The notes under the pieces: generated by a model
What the model was told of the DNA's origin: nothing
The model's input: the letters and a program-made list of their open reading frames with translations, nothing else
Database searches by the model: none
Made by a program: the position numbers and the translations under genes
In this document: one piece after another, positions 48,302-57,939 of the stretch
Layout: each line of letters starts with the position of its first letter
How positions within the stretch are numbered: position 1 is the stretch's first letter
Assembly (NCBI GenBank): GCA_027315115.1
Contig: DAHUYQ010000039.1
Location: forward strand, 1-64,000
Length of the DNA: 64,000 bases
Source of the DNA: Solirubrobacterales bacterium
GTDB taxonomy: Bacteria; Actinomycetota; Thermoleophilia; Solirubrobacterales; Solirubrobacteraceae
Direction: 5' to 3'

Positions 48302-51300
48302 ATGCGTGTGATGTCCGCCGGCAACGGATACCGGTATCTGCTCACCTCGGTGGCTGCTGGCGATGGGCAGCGTTCCCTCACCAAGCCGCTGACCGACTAC
48401 TACACGCAGATGGGCACCCCGCCGGGCTACTGGCTTGGCAGCGGGACCGGCGGTCTGGGCACCAGCGAGCACGGCATTCAGGCGGGCGGGACGGTGAGTG
48501 AGGAGCATCTGCGGCGGCTACTCGGCCAGGGCCACGACCCGATCACCGACGCGCCACTTGGCTTGCCGTACTACAAGCCCAAAAGCGTCGAGGAGCGGAT
48601 CGCGGCGCGCGTGGACCAGCTCGATGCAAACCTTGCGCCATCGGAGCGGGCGTCGGCGGTTGAGCGGATCGAGGCGGAGGAGCGTGAGCGTGGCGCGCGG
48701 AGGGTCGTGGCGGGCTATGACTGCACGTTCTCGGCTCACAAGTCGGTGTCCGCGTTGTGGGCGATCGCCGATGCGGAGACTCGAACGCGGATCATGCGGG
48801 CGCATCATGCGGCGATCGCGGATGTCGTTGCGTTGATGGAGCGCGAGGTTGTAGCTACGCGGGTTGGGCACAACGGTGTTGCGCAAGTCGGCGTCCGTGG
48901 GCTGATTGCAACTTGCTATGACCACTACGACTCACGTGCTGGGGATCCGCAGCTGCACACGCATGTCGTGGTTGCGAACAAGGTGCAGGGCGCTGATGGG
49001 AAGTGGCGTGCGCTGGACGGCCGACCGATGCACGCCGCGGTCGTTGCGCTCTCGGAGCATTACAACGCGCTGCTGGCCGACCGGCTGACCCGTGATCTCG
49101 GCGTTGCATGGGAGCAGCGCGGCCGCGGCGCGGATCGCAACCCTGCGTGGGAGATCACGGGCGTGCCCGAGGCGCTGATCAGAGAGTTCTCCTCGCGCAG
49201 CGCTGCGATCGACACTGAGAAGGACCGGCTGATCGCAGCCTATGTCGCTGAACATGGACGTCAGCCGGGCACGACGATGATCCTCCGGCTGCGGCAGCAG
49301 GCCACGCTCTCCACACGACCAGAGAAGATGGCCCGCTCGCTGCAAGAGCTGACCGGCCGGTGGCGCCACCGCGCCGGCGGTGTGTTGCAACACGACGCCT
49401 GTGTCTGGGCAGAGCAACTCCTCGCCGCCAGCGCACACTCCGGGCTGATCCGTGCGCATGAGGTGACGCGCGAGCAGATCGCCGCAGCGGGCCAGGCTGT
49501 GGTCGAGCAGGTGCAGGGCAAGCGCTCGACTTGGCGGCGTTGGAATCTGCACGCGGAGGCATCGCGGCAGACGATGAGCCTACGCTTCGCTTCGACTGCC
49601 GATCGCGAGATGCTTGTCGGGTTGATCGTTGAGGCAGCAGAGGTAGCATCGCTGCGGATCACCCCGCCCGAGCTGACTACGGCGCCGGCGGCGTTCACTC
49701 GCACGGACGGGTCCAGCGTGTTTCGCCCCCGCCACGCAACGGTCTTTACATCTGTGGCGCTGCTGGCCGCCGAGGAGCGGCTGCTCGACCTCGCTCGCAC
49801 ACCGGCCGGACCGGCTCTTGAACGCGCGCTCGTCGACCGCATCGCCAGCTCCCAGGATGAGCAGGGGCGGTTGCTTTCAGCCGAACAGCAGCGTGTGGTT
49901 GAGCGGATCGCGACCTCTGGTCGGATACTGGACCTGCTGGTCGGACCGGCCGGCGCCGGCAAGACACTCGCGCTCGGGGCGCTGCGCCGCGCCTGGGAGA
50001 GCAGCCACGGGCCAGGCAACGTGATCGGCCTCGCCCCCTCTGCCGCCGCGGCGGAGGTGCTGGCAGGCGAGCTTGGCATCCCGACCGAGAACACCGCCAA
50101 GTGGGTCCACGAGCACAACCACGACCGCTGGAACCTCACGCCAGGGCAGCTTGTGATCCTCGACGAGGCATCCCTGGCCGGCACCACCACGCTCGATCAG
50201 CTCGCCACCCACGCCGCCCAGGTCGGCGCGAAGATCCTGCTCGCTGGAGACTGGGCGCAACTGTTCGCGATCGACGCCGGCGGCGCGTTCGGAATGCTCG
50301 TCCGCGACCGCAACAACCAGCCCGACAATGATCCCGCGCCGGAGCTTTACGAGGTGCGTCGTTTCACCAGCGAGTGGGAGAAGGCCGCCTCGCTGCGCCT
50401 ACGCGAAGGCGACACCGACGTGATCGGCATCTACGACCAACACGGACGAATCATCGGAGGCGACCACGACCAGATCCTCGACGCCGCATACCGAGCCTGG
50501 CAAACCGACACAGCCGCCGGGAATACGAGCATCCTGATCGCCGAGACCACCGAGACCGTCAACGCCCTGAACCAGCGGGCACGAGACGACCGGGTACTCG
50601 CCGGGCAAGTTAGCTCCGATGGTGTCGCCCTGCACGACGGCACCCTGGCCGGGCAGGGCGACACGATCATCACGCGCAGCAACGACCGGCGTCTGGCCAC
50701 AGGCCGAGGGTGGGTCAAGAACGGCGACCGCTGGACCGTCCTTCACGCCCACCAGAACGGGAGGCTGACCGTCCGCCGCCACGGCGCCCGCGGGCGGCGA
50801 GGAACCATCACGCTCCCCGCCAGCTATGTCGCTGAGCACGTCGAGCTTGGCTACGCGATTACCGCTCACCGCGCCCAGGGCGCGACCGTCGACACTGCGC
50901 ACCTGCTGGTCCACTCAAGCTCCATGACAAGGGAGGCGCTCTACGTCGCACTGACTCGCGGCCGCCACTCGAACCGTGCCTACGTCGCCACCGACGAGGC
51001 GCACCTGGAGGCCCACCAGCACACCCCCGACTTCCAGAACAGGCTGGTGACAGCCCGCTCGATCCTCACCGCCGTCCTTCAACACCAAGGCGGCGAACGC
51101 TCCGCACACGAGACGATCACCACCGAGCAAGACGCCTGGACGAGCATTAGCCAGCTCGCCGCTGAATACGAGACGATCGCTCAAGCCGCACAACACGACC
51201 GGTACGCTGCCACCGTTGCGCGTAGCGGGCTTGCCGCCGCCGAAGTAGAGGCCGTCGTCGACAGCGAGTCGTTCGGCTCGCTCGTCGCGCAACTCCGTCA

Positions 51301-51865
51301 TATCGAGGCCGACGGGTACGACCCAGAGCAAAGCATCGCCCGGGTCGTGCGAGCCTGCGGGTTCGACGGCGCCGACGACCCTGCCGCCGTTTTCGCATCC
51401 CGCTTGGCGAAGCTCACCGCGACGCACTCCAGCGGCACCCGACCACGCAGCCGTCCCCGTTATGTCGCAGGGCTCATCCCCCAAGCCATCGGCCCGATGC
51501 CTGCCGACATGCGTCGCACCCTCACCGAACTCGCCGAGCTGATCGAGCAGCGGGCGGACGTGCTCGTAGAGGACGCTATCGAGGTGCGGCAACCCTGGGT
51601 CAGAAGCCTCGGCTCTCCGCCGAGCGACCCGGCACGGTGTGCCGAGTGGCGACAACAGGTGCGCACCGTTGCCGCCTACCGAGACCGCTACGACATCTGT
51701 GGCAGCGACCCGCTTGGCCCCGCGCCTACCCGCCGAGGCCAGCGACTCGCCCACCAACGCGCTACCTTGGCCGCCGGGCAAGCCCATGCGGCAACCCGCC
51801 AGAGCATCAGACGACAACATGGGCCACGCCAGCAAATCGCCACGCGCCACGACCTCGGCCGATAG
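48302..51865 (+). CDS. MobF-family relaxase/helicase (TrwC/TraI-like)
   Basis: YYTQMGTPPGYWLGSG; DPQLHTHVVVANK three-His motif; LLVGPAGAGKTLALGAL Walker A; GYAITAHRAQGATVD. Confidence 0.93.
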   Translation: MRVMSAGNGYRYLLTSVAAGDGQRSLTKPLTDYYTQMGTPPGYWLGSGTGGLGTSEHGIQAGGTVSEEHLRRLLGQGHDPITDAPLGLPYYKPKSVEERIAARVDQLDANLAPSERASAVERIEAEERERGARRVVAGYDCTFSAHKSVSALWAIADAETRTRIMRAHHAAIADVVALMEREVVATRVGHNGVAQVGVRGLIATCYDHYDSRAGDPQLHTHVVVANKVQGADGKWRALDGRPMHAAVVALSEHYNALLADRLTRDLGVAWEQRGRGADRNPAWEITGVPEALIREFSSRSAAIDTEKDRLIAAYVAEHGRQPGTTMILRLRQQATLSTRPEKMARSLQELTGRWRHRAGGVLQHDACVWAEQLLAASAHSGLIRAHEVTREQIAAAGQAVVEQVQGKRSTWRRWNLHAEASRQTMSLRFASTADREMLVGLIVEAAEVASLRITPPELTTAPAAFTRTDGSSVFRPRHATVFTSVALLAAEERLLDLARTPAGPALERALVDRIASSQDEQGRLLSAEQQRVVERIATSGRILDLLVGPAGAGKTLALGALRRAWESSHGPGNVIGLAPSAAAAEVLAGELGIPTENTAKWVHEHNHDRWNLTPGQLVILDEASLAGTTTLDQLATHAAQVGAKILLAGDWAQLFAIDAGGAFGMLVRDRNNQPDNDPAPELYEVRRFTSEWEKAASLRLREGDTDVIGIYDQHGRIIGGDHDQILDAAYRAWQTDTAAGNTSILIAETTETVNALNQRARDDRVLAGQVSSDGVALHDGTLAGQGDTIITRSNDRRLATGRGWVKNGDRWTVLHAHQNGRLTVRRHGARGRRGTITLPASYVAEHVELGYAITAHRAQGATVDTAHLLVHSSSMTREALYVALTRGRHSNRAYVATDEAHLEAHQHTPDFQNRLVTARSILTAVLQHQGGERSAHETITTEQDAWTSISQLAAEYETIAQAAQHDRYAATVARSGLAAAEVEAVVDSESFGSLVAQLRHIEADGYDPEQSIARVVRACGFDGADDPAAVFASRLAKLTATHSSGTRPRSRPRYVAGLIPQAIGPMPADMRRTLTELAELIEQRADVLVEDAIEVRQPWVRSLGSPPSDPARCAEWRQQVRTVAAYRDRYDICGSDPLGPAPTRRGQRLAHQRATLAAGQAHAATRQSIRRQHGPRQQIATRHDLGR

Positions 51866-52308
51866 CTCTGACGGACACACGGTGGCGAGCATTCGCCTGC
51901 GCGCGACCACACGATCGGGGATGTAAGAGCGGACCTCTGCAGACAGGGCTGCTCGCGCGCACCGTGCAGGCAAACGGGGCGCCGTTGGGATGGCTGCTGC
52001 TCGTCCGTTGGGAGCATGTCGGGCTCGCCCCGGAGGACGCTCGCAACCATTGGAGAGGAGAAGTCGGAAGAAGATCGCTTACCCGAGCACCGAACTTCTG
52101 TAGGCGAGCGCCGAGATCTCTGCGCGCGAGCATCTCATCGGAGCTCCATCCGACTAAGTCGTCCGCCGGCTGACTACAATTTGCATATAGGTCAAGTCCA
52201 GTGCGCGGTGAGCGGTCGCTCAGGTCCAGCCTGACCCACTGCAGCCGCCGGGTGACGTGGCCGCCCTGTCCAGGTGGTCAGCTGACCACACGACTTGAGG
52301 AGAGCCCC

Positions 52309-54189
52309 GTGGCTACTGCCCCTGAGCCGCCGTCTGCCGGCGATCAGCCCAACCTGGGTGGCGACGACGTGATCGCGCCGCCGATCCCGCCCGACCGCAC
52401 GATGAAGATGGATGTCGGGGAGATCGGATTTCTACTAGAGCGCCTCGGCGCCGACTGCGGTGATCAGCAGTACTTGCGCGAGCTGACGATGAACTCGCTT
52501 GAGGCTGAGGCGATGAATGTCATCTGGGATGTCGACTGGAAGCTCCACGAGGCGTCCGGCGGCTCTCTCTACAAGCTCTGTTGCATCGACGACGGGCGCG
52601 GGATGGGGGCGCGCGAGATGATCCAGCACATCAACAACCTGTCGTCTTCCGGGCGCGTGCAGGCGATGGACGCCAACTTCGGCGTCGGTGCCAAGATCAG
52701 CGCGGCCACACGCAACCCGGCCGGCGTCGTCTACCAGTCCTGGCAGGACGGTAAGGGCTCTATGATCCAGCTCTGGCGGGACCCGACCAGCCGTGAGTAC
52801 GGACTGAAGCAGTTCCGGCTGCCAGACGGCTCCTACAGCTACGTCGTGCCGTTGACCGATACCGCCAAGCCGGACATCATCGACGAGCACGGCACTAAGG
52901 TGACGCTGTTCGGCTTCGACGACGGCGATGACACGATTACCGCGCCGGAGGGCGTGCCGACTCCGTCGCGGTGGTTTGCCCGCTACTTGAACGCGCGGTT
53001 CCTCGACTTTCCCCAAGGGGTGACTGTTCGCGCCCGGCAGGGCTGGACGTACGACCCGGAAGACTCAAACCACAACATCCTGCAGCGCGTTCGCGGCATG
53101 GGTAACTTCCTCACCGAGCACGCAGAACACTCCGGCGTCGTCGACCTCACCAGCTGCCGGGTTCACTGGTGGATACTCGATGACTCGGAGAAGCGTCGGA
53201 AGACCAGCGAGCTACCGAACACTGGCCACTTCGGCGCGCTCTATCAGGGTGAGCTCTACGAGATGACGACTGGTCGCGGCGGAACCGCCCGCCTGCAGCA
53301 GTTCGGCGTCCTTTTCGGTCCCGACCGCGTCGTCCTGTACGTCGAGCCCAAGAACGGTCCGGACCGCCCTCTGTCGGCGAATACTGCACGCACGCAGCTG
53401 CTGCTCCGCAACGCGCCGCTGCCCTACGGTGAGTGGGCGCACGAGTTCCGCTCGAACCTCCCGCAGGAGATCCGCGACTACATGGACGCCGTAATCGCTG
53501 GCACCAAGGGTGTGGACAACAGTGAGTCGATCATGGAACGCCTAAAGGCATACGTGAAGCTGTTTCGCCTCTCGCGCTACCGCTCGCAGGCCGGTGGCCC
53601 ACTGCGCGCTGGTGAGCGCGTCAGTGGTGGGCGCAGTCCCGGCGAGGGCACGATCCCAAAGGAAACCGTCGAGCCTAAGCCGGCGGCGCATAAGCCCGGC
53701 AGCCAGACCGGCGACCTGCTCGCCTCAATGCTCGCAGCCGATGGGGATGAGGCGGCTGAGCTGCCGCCCGCCGAGCCGTCGATACCTAATGTGGTCTGGC
53801 TCAGCGCCTCAGAGGGCGCGAGTACCCCTGACTTGCTCGACGACCGCGCCGCGCTGTACCTCCCAGATGACAACCTCATCCAGGCCAACGGTGACTTCCG
53901 CGTCTACACGGACATGGCCGACTACTGGAGCGACGAGTACGGGATGCCGCACGGCAGCGAGATCATCGTTGCAGTCGTTCGGGAGTGGTTCCAGCAGGCG
54001 CTCGTCGAGACCGTCCTCGGGGCTCAGGCTCTGCAGGGCGAGCGGCGATGGTCGCCCAAGGATATGGAGACGATTCTTAGTCCTGAGGCACTCACCGCCG
54101 CGGTGATGCAGCGCTACCACGTCGCCAATGCGGTCAAGCGGACCCTCGGAGCAAAGATCGGATCGCTGCGCGAAAAGGCTGGGGCGTAA
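52309..54189 (+). CDS. GHKL (HSP90/MutL/MORC-type) ATPase, large protein of unknown function
   Basis: N-box ELTMNSLEAEA; G1 box CIDDGRGMGAREM; G2 box NFGVGAKISA; GTG start preceded by GAGGAG. Confidence 0.8.
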   Translation: MATAPEPPSAGDQPNLGGDDVIAPPIPPDRTMKMDVGEIGFLLERLGADCGDQQYLRELTMNSLEAEAMNVIWDVDWKLHEASGGSLYKLCCIDDGRGMGAREMIQHINNLSSSGRVQAMDANFGVGAKISAATRNPAGVVYQSWQDGKGSMIQLWRDPTSREYGLKQFRLPDGSYSYVVPLTDTAKPDIIDEHGTKVTLFGFDDGDDTITAPEGVPTPSRWFARYLNARFLDFPQGVTVRARQGWTYDPEDSNHNILQRVRGMGNFLTEHAEHSGVVDLTSCRVHWWILDDSEKRRKTSELPNTGHFGALYQGELYEMTTGRGGTARLQQFGVLFGPDRVVLYVEPKNGPDRPLSANTARTQLLLRNAPLPYGEWAHEFRSNLPQEIRDYMDAVIAGTKGVDNSESIMERLKAYVKLFRLSRYRSQAGGPLRAGERVSGGRSPGEGTIPKETVEPKPAAHKPGSQTGDLLASMLAADGDEAAELPPAEPSIPNVVWLSASEGASTPDLLDDRAALYLPDDNLIQANGDFRVYTDMADYWSDEYGMPHGSEIIVAVVREWFQQALVETVLGAQALQGERRWSPKDMETILSPEALTAAVMQRYHVANAVKRTLGAKIGSLREKAGA

Positions 54190-54291
54190 GCATAGCACGC
54201 ACAGAAGCGAGTCGACGTATAGTGAATCGGACCTGACGCGCCGAGTCTCGCAATCGGACATACGCAGAGCACTGCCGCGAGGGGTGAAACG

Positions 54292-55104
54292 ATGGAGTAT
54301 CCCGAGGAGAATGCGCTCAACATCTACACGGATGGCTCAATGTTGCCTGGCCCGCGCCGCGGCGGCGCGGGACTGCTCTTCATCGCAGTAGACAGCGAAG
54401 GAAACGAGGAACAGCACGAGGAGATACTGCCGGGCTTCGCCAGCGCCACCCAGAATCAGATGGAGCTTGAGGCGGTGATCCAGGGTCTAAAGATGGCGAC
54501 CGGCCGCCACCCTCCATTCGACCTGTCGAGATACCGAAAGATCGTCATCAAGACTGATGCGACGTACGTGGCGGAAAACTTTGGCACGGCGGTATCGGTC
54601 TGGTCAAGAAATGGCTGGACGACGAGACGGGGCAAGCCAGTCGACAACGCCAAGCAGTGGAAGGAGCTCGTCCGCCTTGTCGTACTCTCAAGCAAACACG
54701 GAAAGCCGGTCAGACTCGTTCGTGTACCAGGTAAGAGAAGCCCGCGAACGAAGGCTGTGGACAAGCTCGCGAAGCAGTCCGCGAAGAACGCCTCAAAGCG
54801 CCAACTAAACCCACATGAGGTCCGGCGAAAGAGAACTGACCAGCCAATTGAGATCGGGAGTGTGGAGATGGAAGGGCAGTTGATGACTATCCACATCTTC
54901 AAGTCGGAATATCAGCCGCTGCATCGTCTGTCGAAGTACTGGTACTCGGTGATATCCAAGACAAGCCCATACCACGGGCTTGCCAGCACCATCTACTCCG
55001 AGCTTCATCACCTCCGTCGACGGACGTACCGCGTGCGCGTCAATCGCGACACGGGAAACCCTCGTATCGTGAAGGAGTTCGGCGAGGTGGAGCGGGCCAA
55101 CTGA
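54292..55104 (+). CDS. RNase H-fold protein with C-terminal extension of about 90 aa
   Basis: IYTDGSMLPGPRRGGAGL, NQMELEAVIQGL, IVIKTDATYVAENF, KAVDKLAKQSA (D-E-D-D); RBS GAGGGG. Confidence 0.85.
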   Translation: MEYPEENALNIYTDGSMLPGPRRGGAGLLFIAVDSEGNEEQHEEILPGFASATQNQMELEAVIQGLKMATGRHPPFDLSRYRKIVIKTDATYVAENFGTAVSVWSRNGWTTRRGKPVDNAKQWKELVRLVVLSSKHGKPVRLVRVPGKRSPRTKAVDKLAKQSAKNASKRQLNPHEVRRKRTDQPIEIGSVEMEGQLMTIHIFKSEYQPLHRLSKYWYSVISKTSPYHGLASTIYSELHHLRRRTYRVRVNRDTGNPRIVKEFGEVERAN

Positions 55105-55480
55105 ACAACGCCAGTAGCCTGCTGCCTACCGCTTTGCGCCGCTTGCAGGCGCATTCCTGCGGGTTTGCACGTGCCTGCAAAGGACGACAAGCAGCACTTC
55201 GCGAGAGCCGCTGGAGACCCCCACAGCCGACGACGAGCAACGGTGGAGGCTGCACGCGGCGGTGCACTCCGCTTTGCACGTCCGTACGGTCTTCGCTGGT
55301 CGCCCGAGCCAGGTTCTAGCCGCCGGAGGTCAGGTCAGCCCAATCTGCTCGCTGCTGCCGGCGTCCCGCGCGCCTGAAGCAAGACCGCAACGCCGGCGAT
55401 TGCGAACACATGGATGGAGGTCGTGGTTTCGGCCAACGATTGGCCAGAACCCCCCGGAATTGGCCCCGATCCGCCCCAAT

Positions 55481-56338
55481 CTAAACGCCGTGTCTAGACG
55501 GCCAAAGGGCCAGGTTCCCCGTATTCATGCGGGATCGCGGCCCCCGAGTCGGCCTGTCCCCGAACGCCTCCGGAGCGACCTGTCGTGGAGACAGTCCTCT
55601 GAGGGTCAGGGAGTTCGCTTGCTCATCGGCTCCCGCCGGTGGGTGCAGGTGGGGTGTGAGGCGGTAGCCGACGCCCCATGTCGAGGACACCCACCCCACC
55701 GCGCCGGCGTGCGCGAGCTTGCGGCGCAGCCGCGAGACGTGGGAGTCCAGGGTACGTGACCTGTCGTCGGACGGGTAGCCCCAGACGCCTTGCAGCAGCT
55801 CGGCCTTCGTGAAGACGCGGGTGGGTTCGTGGGCGAGATGCAGCAGCAGCGCGTACTCCCGCCTTCGTAGCTCCACGCGTCTCGTTTCGTAGGTCACGGT
55901 CTGCGTGGCGGTGTCGATCGTCAGAGGCCCGTGTCTGATCACGGGCGGCGGCTCGTCGGCGGGTCGTCGTAGGAGCGCTCGCACGCGCGCGAGCAGCTCT
56001 GCGTAGACGAACGGTGCGCGGAGCACGTCATCGGCGCCCGCCTCAAAGGCCCGCAGAGTCTCCCTGACGTTGGTGGTCGTGCTGACCCAAAGGACGCGAG
56101 CACCGGACCCCGCGAGCGGGCTCTGACGCAACGCTCGCAGGCAAGCAAACGCTGCGTCTCGGCGCGATGCATGAGCAAACACGATCAGATCGACCGCGGT
56201 CTGCGGCGTAAGGTCGCTGATCAGCCTTACGTCGTAGCCGTCGAGCGCCAGCTCATCGGCAAGCGTCACGTTCTCGCTCTCCTGGCCGTAGATGGCCAGG
56301 ACAGAGGGCGCAACTCGCGGGATATGCTCCGGCTGCAT
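55481..56338 (-). CDS. OmpR/PhoB-type response regulator with degenerate receiver domain
   Basis: C-terminal VELRRREYALLLHLAHEPTRVFTKAELLQGVWGY...DSHVSRLRRKLAHAGAVGWVSSTWGVGYRL; receiver lacks the acidic pair and phospho-Asp. Confidence 0.85.
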   Translation of the reverse strand: MQPEHIPRVAPSVLAIYGQESENVTLADELALDGYDVRLISDLTPQTAVDLIVFAHASRRDAAFACLRALRQSPLAGSGARVLWVSTTTNVRETLRAFEAGADDVLRAPFVYAELLARVRALLRRPADEPPPVIRHGPLTIDTATQTVTYETRRVELRRREYALLLHLAHEPTRVFTKAELLQGVWGYPSDDRSRTLDSHVSRLRRKLAHAGAVGWVSSTWGVGYRLTPHLHPPAGADEQANSLTLRGLSPRQVAPEAFGDRPTRGPRSRMNTGNLALWPSRHGV

Positions 56339-56480
56339 GGGAAGGCGACCCCTTTCCGTGCCACGCCCCCGGCTGTTAGCGCAGCGCGGGGGCACTTGAT
56401 TTTACGCTTAGAGCATACCGCGTACGCGCAAGACGCTACCAGCATGGACGTAAGTGCTTGCGCCTGCGAGGCTCCAGGCC

Positions 56481-56723
56481 ATGCCCCCGCCGCTTCCACC
56501 GGACCCAGCACTCGGCCTCGCGATCAAAGAGTTGCGCGAGGCTCGCGGCTGGACGCAGGAAGAACTCGCCAGCAACGCCGGCACCACAGTCGGGACCATC
56601 AGCCGCGTGGAGGCCGCCAAAAACGCACCAGCCTGGGCGACCGTCATGCAGATCATCGACGCCCTCGGCGTGTCGCTGACCGAGCTGGCCCGCGCGGTCG
56701 AAAAGGCTCGGCGCAGCGAATGA
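56481..56723 (+). CDS. XRE-family HTH regulator
   Basis: LAIKELREARGWTQEELASNAGTTVGTISRVEAAKNAPAWATVMQIIDALGVSLTEL. Confidence 0.88.
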   Translation: MPPPLPPDPALGLAIKELREARGWTQEELASNAGTTVGTISRVEAAKNAPAWATVMQIIDALGVSLTELARAVEKARRSE

Positions 56724-57015
56724 CGGCCCGGTCGAGGTCGGGTCGAGCCATCGCCTGAACAAGTTCGCGCTCGCCTCACACGCAGCGCGATGCTCAGCCG
56801 AAGACATCACGGCGGATGCGACCAATATGCGACCACGAGAGCCGCCGTGAGAGATGCGGCGACGAGAGGCGCGCAGCGCCGCAGCACAAGCCGAGCGAGC
56901 CCAGGGCCGAGGAGTCACGCCGCACGCACGGGTGACCCAAAACTATCCAAGCGGTACTGCGACGCGGTACCGCGGGCCGCGCTGGCTGGCGAGTGAGTCG
57001 CCGAAAAACGCAGAA

Positions 57016-57035
57016 AACCGCTCCGTAGAGCGGTT
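57016..57035 (-). terminator. intrinsic terminator downstream of tRNA-His
   Basis: AACCGCTC-cgta-GAGCGGTT perfect 8-bp stem; T-rich on the minus strand (TTTTCTGCGTTTTT). Confidence 0.7.
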
Positions 57036-57041
57036 CTCATG

Positions 57042-57091
57042 AGGGGTGAGCGAGGGGACTCGAACCCCCGACCGCCTGGACCACAACCAGG
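57042..57091. repeat. attR-like direct repeat within tRNA-His
   Basis: Identical 50-bp copy of 44737-44786. Confidence 0.93.
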
Positions 57092-57118
57092 AGCTCTACC
57101 AACTGAGCTACGCCCACC
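57045..57118 (-). tRNA. tRNA-His (GTG)
   Basis: Cloverleaf GGTGGGCG...GAGCTCCTGGTTGTGGTCCAGG...GGGGGTTCGAGTCCCCTCGCTCACC; extra G-1 opposite C73. Confidence 0.95.
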
Positions 57119-57180
57119 AAGTCGGCTGAGCAGGAGTCTAGCGGGCGCCGGCGCGGTGGATCGGCCGGCGCGCGGGACGG

Positions 57181-57837
57181 TCAGGGCCGCCGCAGGAAGA
57201 GCGCGCCGGGCCCCGACTCCAGGGTCCAGGCGTCGATCGTCGCGAGCGCGTCGTCGAGGGCCGAGCCGTCGAGATCGACCGCCTCGCCTCCATCCGCCGG
57301 CGCGAGGCGCACGAGGCGCGCCAAGCGGGAGCGGACGAGTGAGGCGACGGCGCCGCGGGTCAGGTCGAGTGCGGCGCCGATCGGCAGGCGCGGGTGACGT
57401 TGGGCGGCGATCCGCCAGGCGGCGGGCAGCGAGGTGGGGGTATCGCCGATGTTTCGCAGCAGCTCGAGCCCGAGCGCGTCGGTGAGCACCGCGGCGTCCG
57501 CCGTCGCGGACGCCGGTGCGATTTGTTCGGGGGCGCCGTCCACGATGGCGTCGGCCAGCTCCCGCCTGACCGCAGCGATCACCTGCGCGGTCACCTCGGT
57601 GCCCTCTCGCTGGGCGACCGCCCAGCCTCGACCCATCGTGAGCCTGCCGATCGGGATCTCAGGGCCTTCGAGCACCAGGATGCTGGCCGTCGATGGGTCC
57701 CAGACGCGTTCGCCGATCTCTATGTGCGTGCCTCTGACCCACGGCGCAAGCACGGTCGCCTCCAGCTCGCGCTGATCGAGGTTGAACCTGTGAAGGCTGT
57801 GAGGAGCCTGACGCAGCTCGATGTGGAACATCCGCAA
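57181..57837 (-). CDS. hypothetical protein
   Basis: 218-aa ORF starting MRMFHIELRQAPHSLHRFNLDQRELEATVLAPWVRG; no recognised family. Confidence 0.55.
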   Translation of the reverse strand: MRMFHIELRQAPHSLHRFNLDQRELEATVLAPWVRGTHIEIGERVWDPSTASILVLEGPEIPIGRLTMGRGWAVAQREGTEVTAQVIAAVRRELADAIVDGAPEQIAPASATADAAVLTDALGLELLRNIGDTPTSLPAAWRIAAQRHPRLPIGAALDLTRGAVASLVRSRLARLVRLAPADGGEAVDLDGSALDDALATIDAWTLESGPGALFLRRP

Positions 57838-57939
57838 AGGCTCTCATATGTGCGCGAACGTGGGCGCGAGCAGCGTTCGCTTGCGCCGAATCGGTCTGAT
57901 TGGGCTTGACGTTCGCACACGCGCTGCCGATGAGGAGAC

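Larger units (their letters stand above)
44737..57091. mobile_element. tRNA-His-integrated mobilizable element
   Basis: 50-bp direct repeats at both ends, the right copy inside tRNA-His; tyrosine integrase next to the left repeat; MobF relaxase; no T4SS genes seen. Confidence 0.88.

Noticed and set aside
51637-52173. Plus-strand ORF between relaxase and GHKL gene
   Set aside because: No ribosome-binding site or recognisable motif; overlaps the relaxase 3' end out of frame
55431-55445. GGCCAA-CGA-TTGGCC hairpin near the 3' end of the response regulator
   Set aside because: Six-bp stem without a U tract; too weak to call as a terminator
55262-55759. Plus-strand ORF after the RNase H gene
   Set aside because: Arg/Pro-rich, overlaps the 3' part of the minus-strand regulator; not convincing as coding
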